Of a DNA stretch of 6,912 nucleotides, positions 6,475 to 6,912 are shown in pieces. Under the pieces are notes generated by a model. That model worked only from the letters and a program-made list of their open reading frames with translations. It was not told where the DNA came from and searched no databases. Position 1 is the stretch's first letter. The number at the start of each line of letters is the position of its first letter. The stretch is from Flavobacterium psychrophilum (lineage in GTDB: Bacteria > Bacteroidota > Bacteroidia > Flavobacteriales > Flavobacteriaceae), in the NCBI GenBank assembly GCA_945907225.1, contig CAMDSN010000088.1, positions 1-6,912 of the forward strand, in the 5' to 3' direction. Made by a program: the position numbers and the translations under genes.

Positions 6475-6496
6475 CGAGAGCTTGCTCGAACTGAGC
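6475..6496. repeat. REP-like palindromic fragment after ald
   Basis: The stretch contains two overlapping small inverted repeats: CGAG (6475-6478) with CTCG (6485-6488), and GCTC (6484-6487) with GAGC (6493-6496). TAATGACAACGG follows. The words (TCGAAC, TGAGC, TGACA) recall the core repeat of the nearby element, so this may be a decayed relative. No T-run follows it, so it is not an obvious ald terminator. Confidence 0.35.
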
Positions 6497-6546
6497 GTAG
6501 CTAATGACAACGGTATAAAATCAATAATAGTCAGGACCACATGTCT

Positions 6547-6564
6547 TTTCCGCGCAGGCGGAAA
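6547..6564. repeat. Small perfect palindrome TTTCCGC-GCAG-GCGGAAA
   Basis: A 7-bp perfect stem with a 4-nt loop stands out as GC-rich in an AT-rich spacer. In form it resembles the short dispersed palindromes of other bacteria that read ATTCCC-N8-GGGAAT. A T-run does not follow on either strand, so it is more likely a dispersed repeat than a terminator. Confidence 0.55.
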
Positions 6565-6580
6565 TCCATAAACTATAATT

Positions 6581-6764
6581 AACCCGTTGGGTGAAATTAA
6601 CCAAAAGTAATGAATAATATCTTTTTTGATTTAAATTTAAGGTCAATTAGAACCCAAATGTCAGTCTGAGCTTGTCGAAGACATTTAAAAAGATGCATTT
6701 CGACAGGCTCAATGTGACAATCGATTTAATATTTGCCAGAAAAAATAATTACACCCAACGGGTT
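6581..6764 (+). mobile_element. MITE-like element, copy 2 (184 bp)
   Basis: Termini are AACCCGTTGGGTGAAATTA (6581-6599) and TAATTACACCCAACGGGTT (6746-6764), complementary at 18 of 19 positions; the right end is identical to that of copy 1. ATAATT flanks it on both sides (6575-6580, 6765-6770), a probable target duplication. The interior shares TCAATTAGAAC (6643-6653), the inverted core (6659-6719) and the outer spacing with copy 1: the left part is 78 versus 77 bp and the right part 45 bp in both. It has the same orientation as copy 1, 2,042 bp away. No coding frame is seen. It ends 69 bp before the start of the next gene. Confidence 0.75.
6659..6719. repeat. REP-like inverted core inside element copy 2
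   Basis: Left arm 6659-6679 (ending TGAGCTTGTCGAA) and right arm 6699-6719 (starting TTCGACAGGCTCA) are complementary at 17 of 21 positions around a 19-nt loop. A competing 7-bp pairing exists between AAATGTC (6656-6662) and GACATTT (6680-6686). As RNA this would fold as the middle of a longer hairpin closed by the terminal repeats. Confidence 0.7.
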
Positions 6765-6809
6765 ATAATTATACATCAAATATATTTTAGTGTTACACAA
6801 ACATTTGAT

Positions 6810-6817
6810 TACTTTTG
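6810..6817 (+). promoter_or_regulatory. -7 box (TACTTTTG) of the last gene
   Basis: TACTTTTG is an exact TAnnTTTG match, 16 nt before the ATG at 6834, which implies a very short leader of about 10 nt. No TTG is found 17-23 nt upstream, so only the -7 half is supported. It lies outside the mobile element, 45 bp after its end. Confidence 0.5.
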
Positions 6818-6833
6818 CAAAAAATTAATCTAT

Positions 6834-6912
6834 ATGAAGTTTTATCAACGTTTTGCCTACTATTTGGTTGGTCTTGTCATTGGCTGCTTTCTTGTTGCAA
6901 CAGTACTCAGCG
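6834..6912 (+). CDS. Membrane-anchored protein, N-terminus only (probably DUF4258 type)
   Basis: An open frame from ATG at 6834 runs off the window after 26 codons: MKFYQRFAYYLVG then LVIGCFLVATVLS. A short basic start followed by one hydrophobic segment (about residues 8-26) indicates an N-terminal membrane anchor or an uncleaved signal. The start resembles small Bacteroidota DUF4258 proteins that I recall lying next to this type of ald gene; with so few residues this is tentative. An exact -7 box lies just upstream. No function can be given. Confidence 0.5.
   Translation, partial: MKFYQRFAYYLVGLVIGCFLVATVLS

Overview
The window reads as the chromosome of a member of the Bacteroidota, most likely class Flavobacteriia. 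Four things point there: an AT-rich composition, starts without Shine-Dalgarno sequences, -7 boxes of the Bacteroidota type (TAnnTTTG), and the gene set itself, above all a PorX-type response regulator with a PglZ domain. That regulator belongs to the type IX secretion system (T9SS) found in this phylum.

Layout. (1) Positions 1-279, + strand: the C-terminal part of an S4-domain (Hsp15-like) RNA-binding protein, cut by the window edge. (2) 311-2350, - strand: a lipoprotein zinc peptidase of family M13, convergent with the S4 gene, with its own promoter near 2387-2416. (3) 2482-2652, - strand: a 56-residue secreted Lys/Cys-rich peptide, with a clear intrinsic terminator at 2431-2459. (4) 2851-4464, + strand: porX, divergent from the small gene. 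(5) 4465-4770: a repeat-rich spacer holding a heptanucleotide array interrupted by a 205-bp element with 19-bp perfect terminal inverted repeats. (6) 4771-5178: tsaE. (7) 5262-6455: an alanine dehydrogenase family gene. (8) 6456-6833: a second repeat-rich spacer with a small palindrome and a second copy (184 bp) of the same element. (9) 6834-6912: the start of a membrane-anchored protein, probably of the DUF4258 type.

The protein-coding content is ordinary flavobacterial housekeeping and T9SS regulation. porX, tsaE, the ald-like gene and the small membrane protein lie in one direction, but long repeat-filled gaps separate porX from tsaE and ald from the last gene, so tight co-transcription is not evident. 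TsaE makes the t6A tRNA modification, PorX controls T9SS genes, and the Ald-like enzyme belongs to amino-acid metabolism; no shared pathway is visible.

The most unusual content is non-coding: a MITE-like element family present twice in direct orientation 2,042 bp apart, flanking tsaE-ald. Each copy has outer terminal inverted repeats, a nested inner inverted repeat of the REP-like type, and short AT-rich flanking direct repeats. Copy 1 ends only 27 bp before the tsaE start codon and sits inside a heptanucleotide array. No CRISPR array, rRNA, tRNA or riboswitch was seen.
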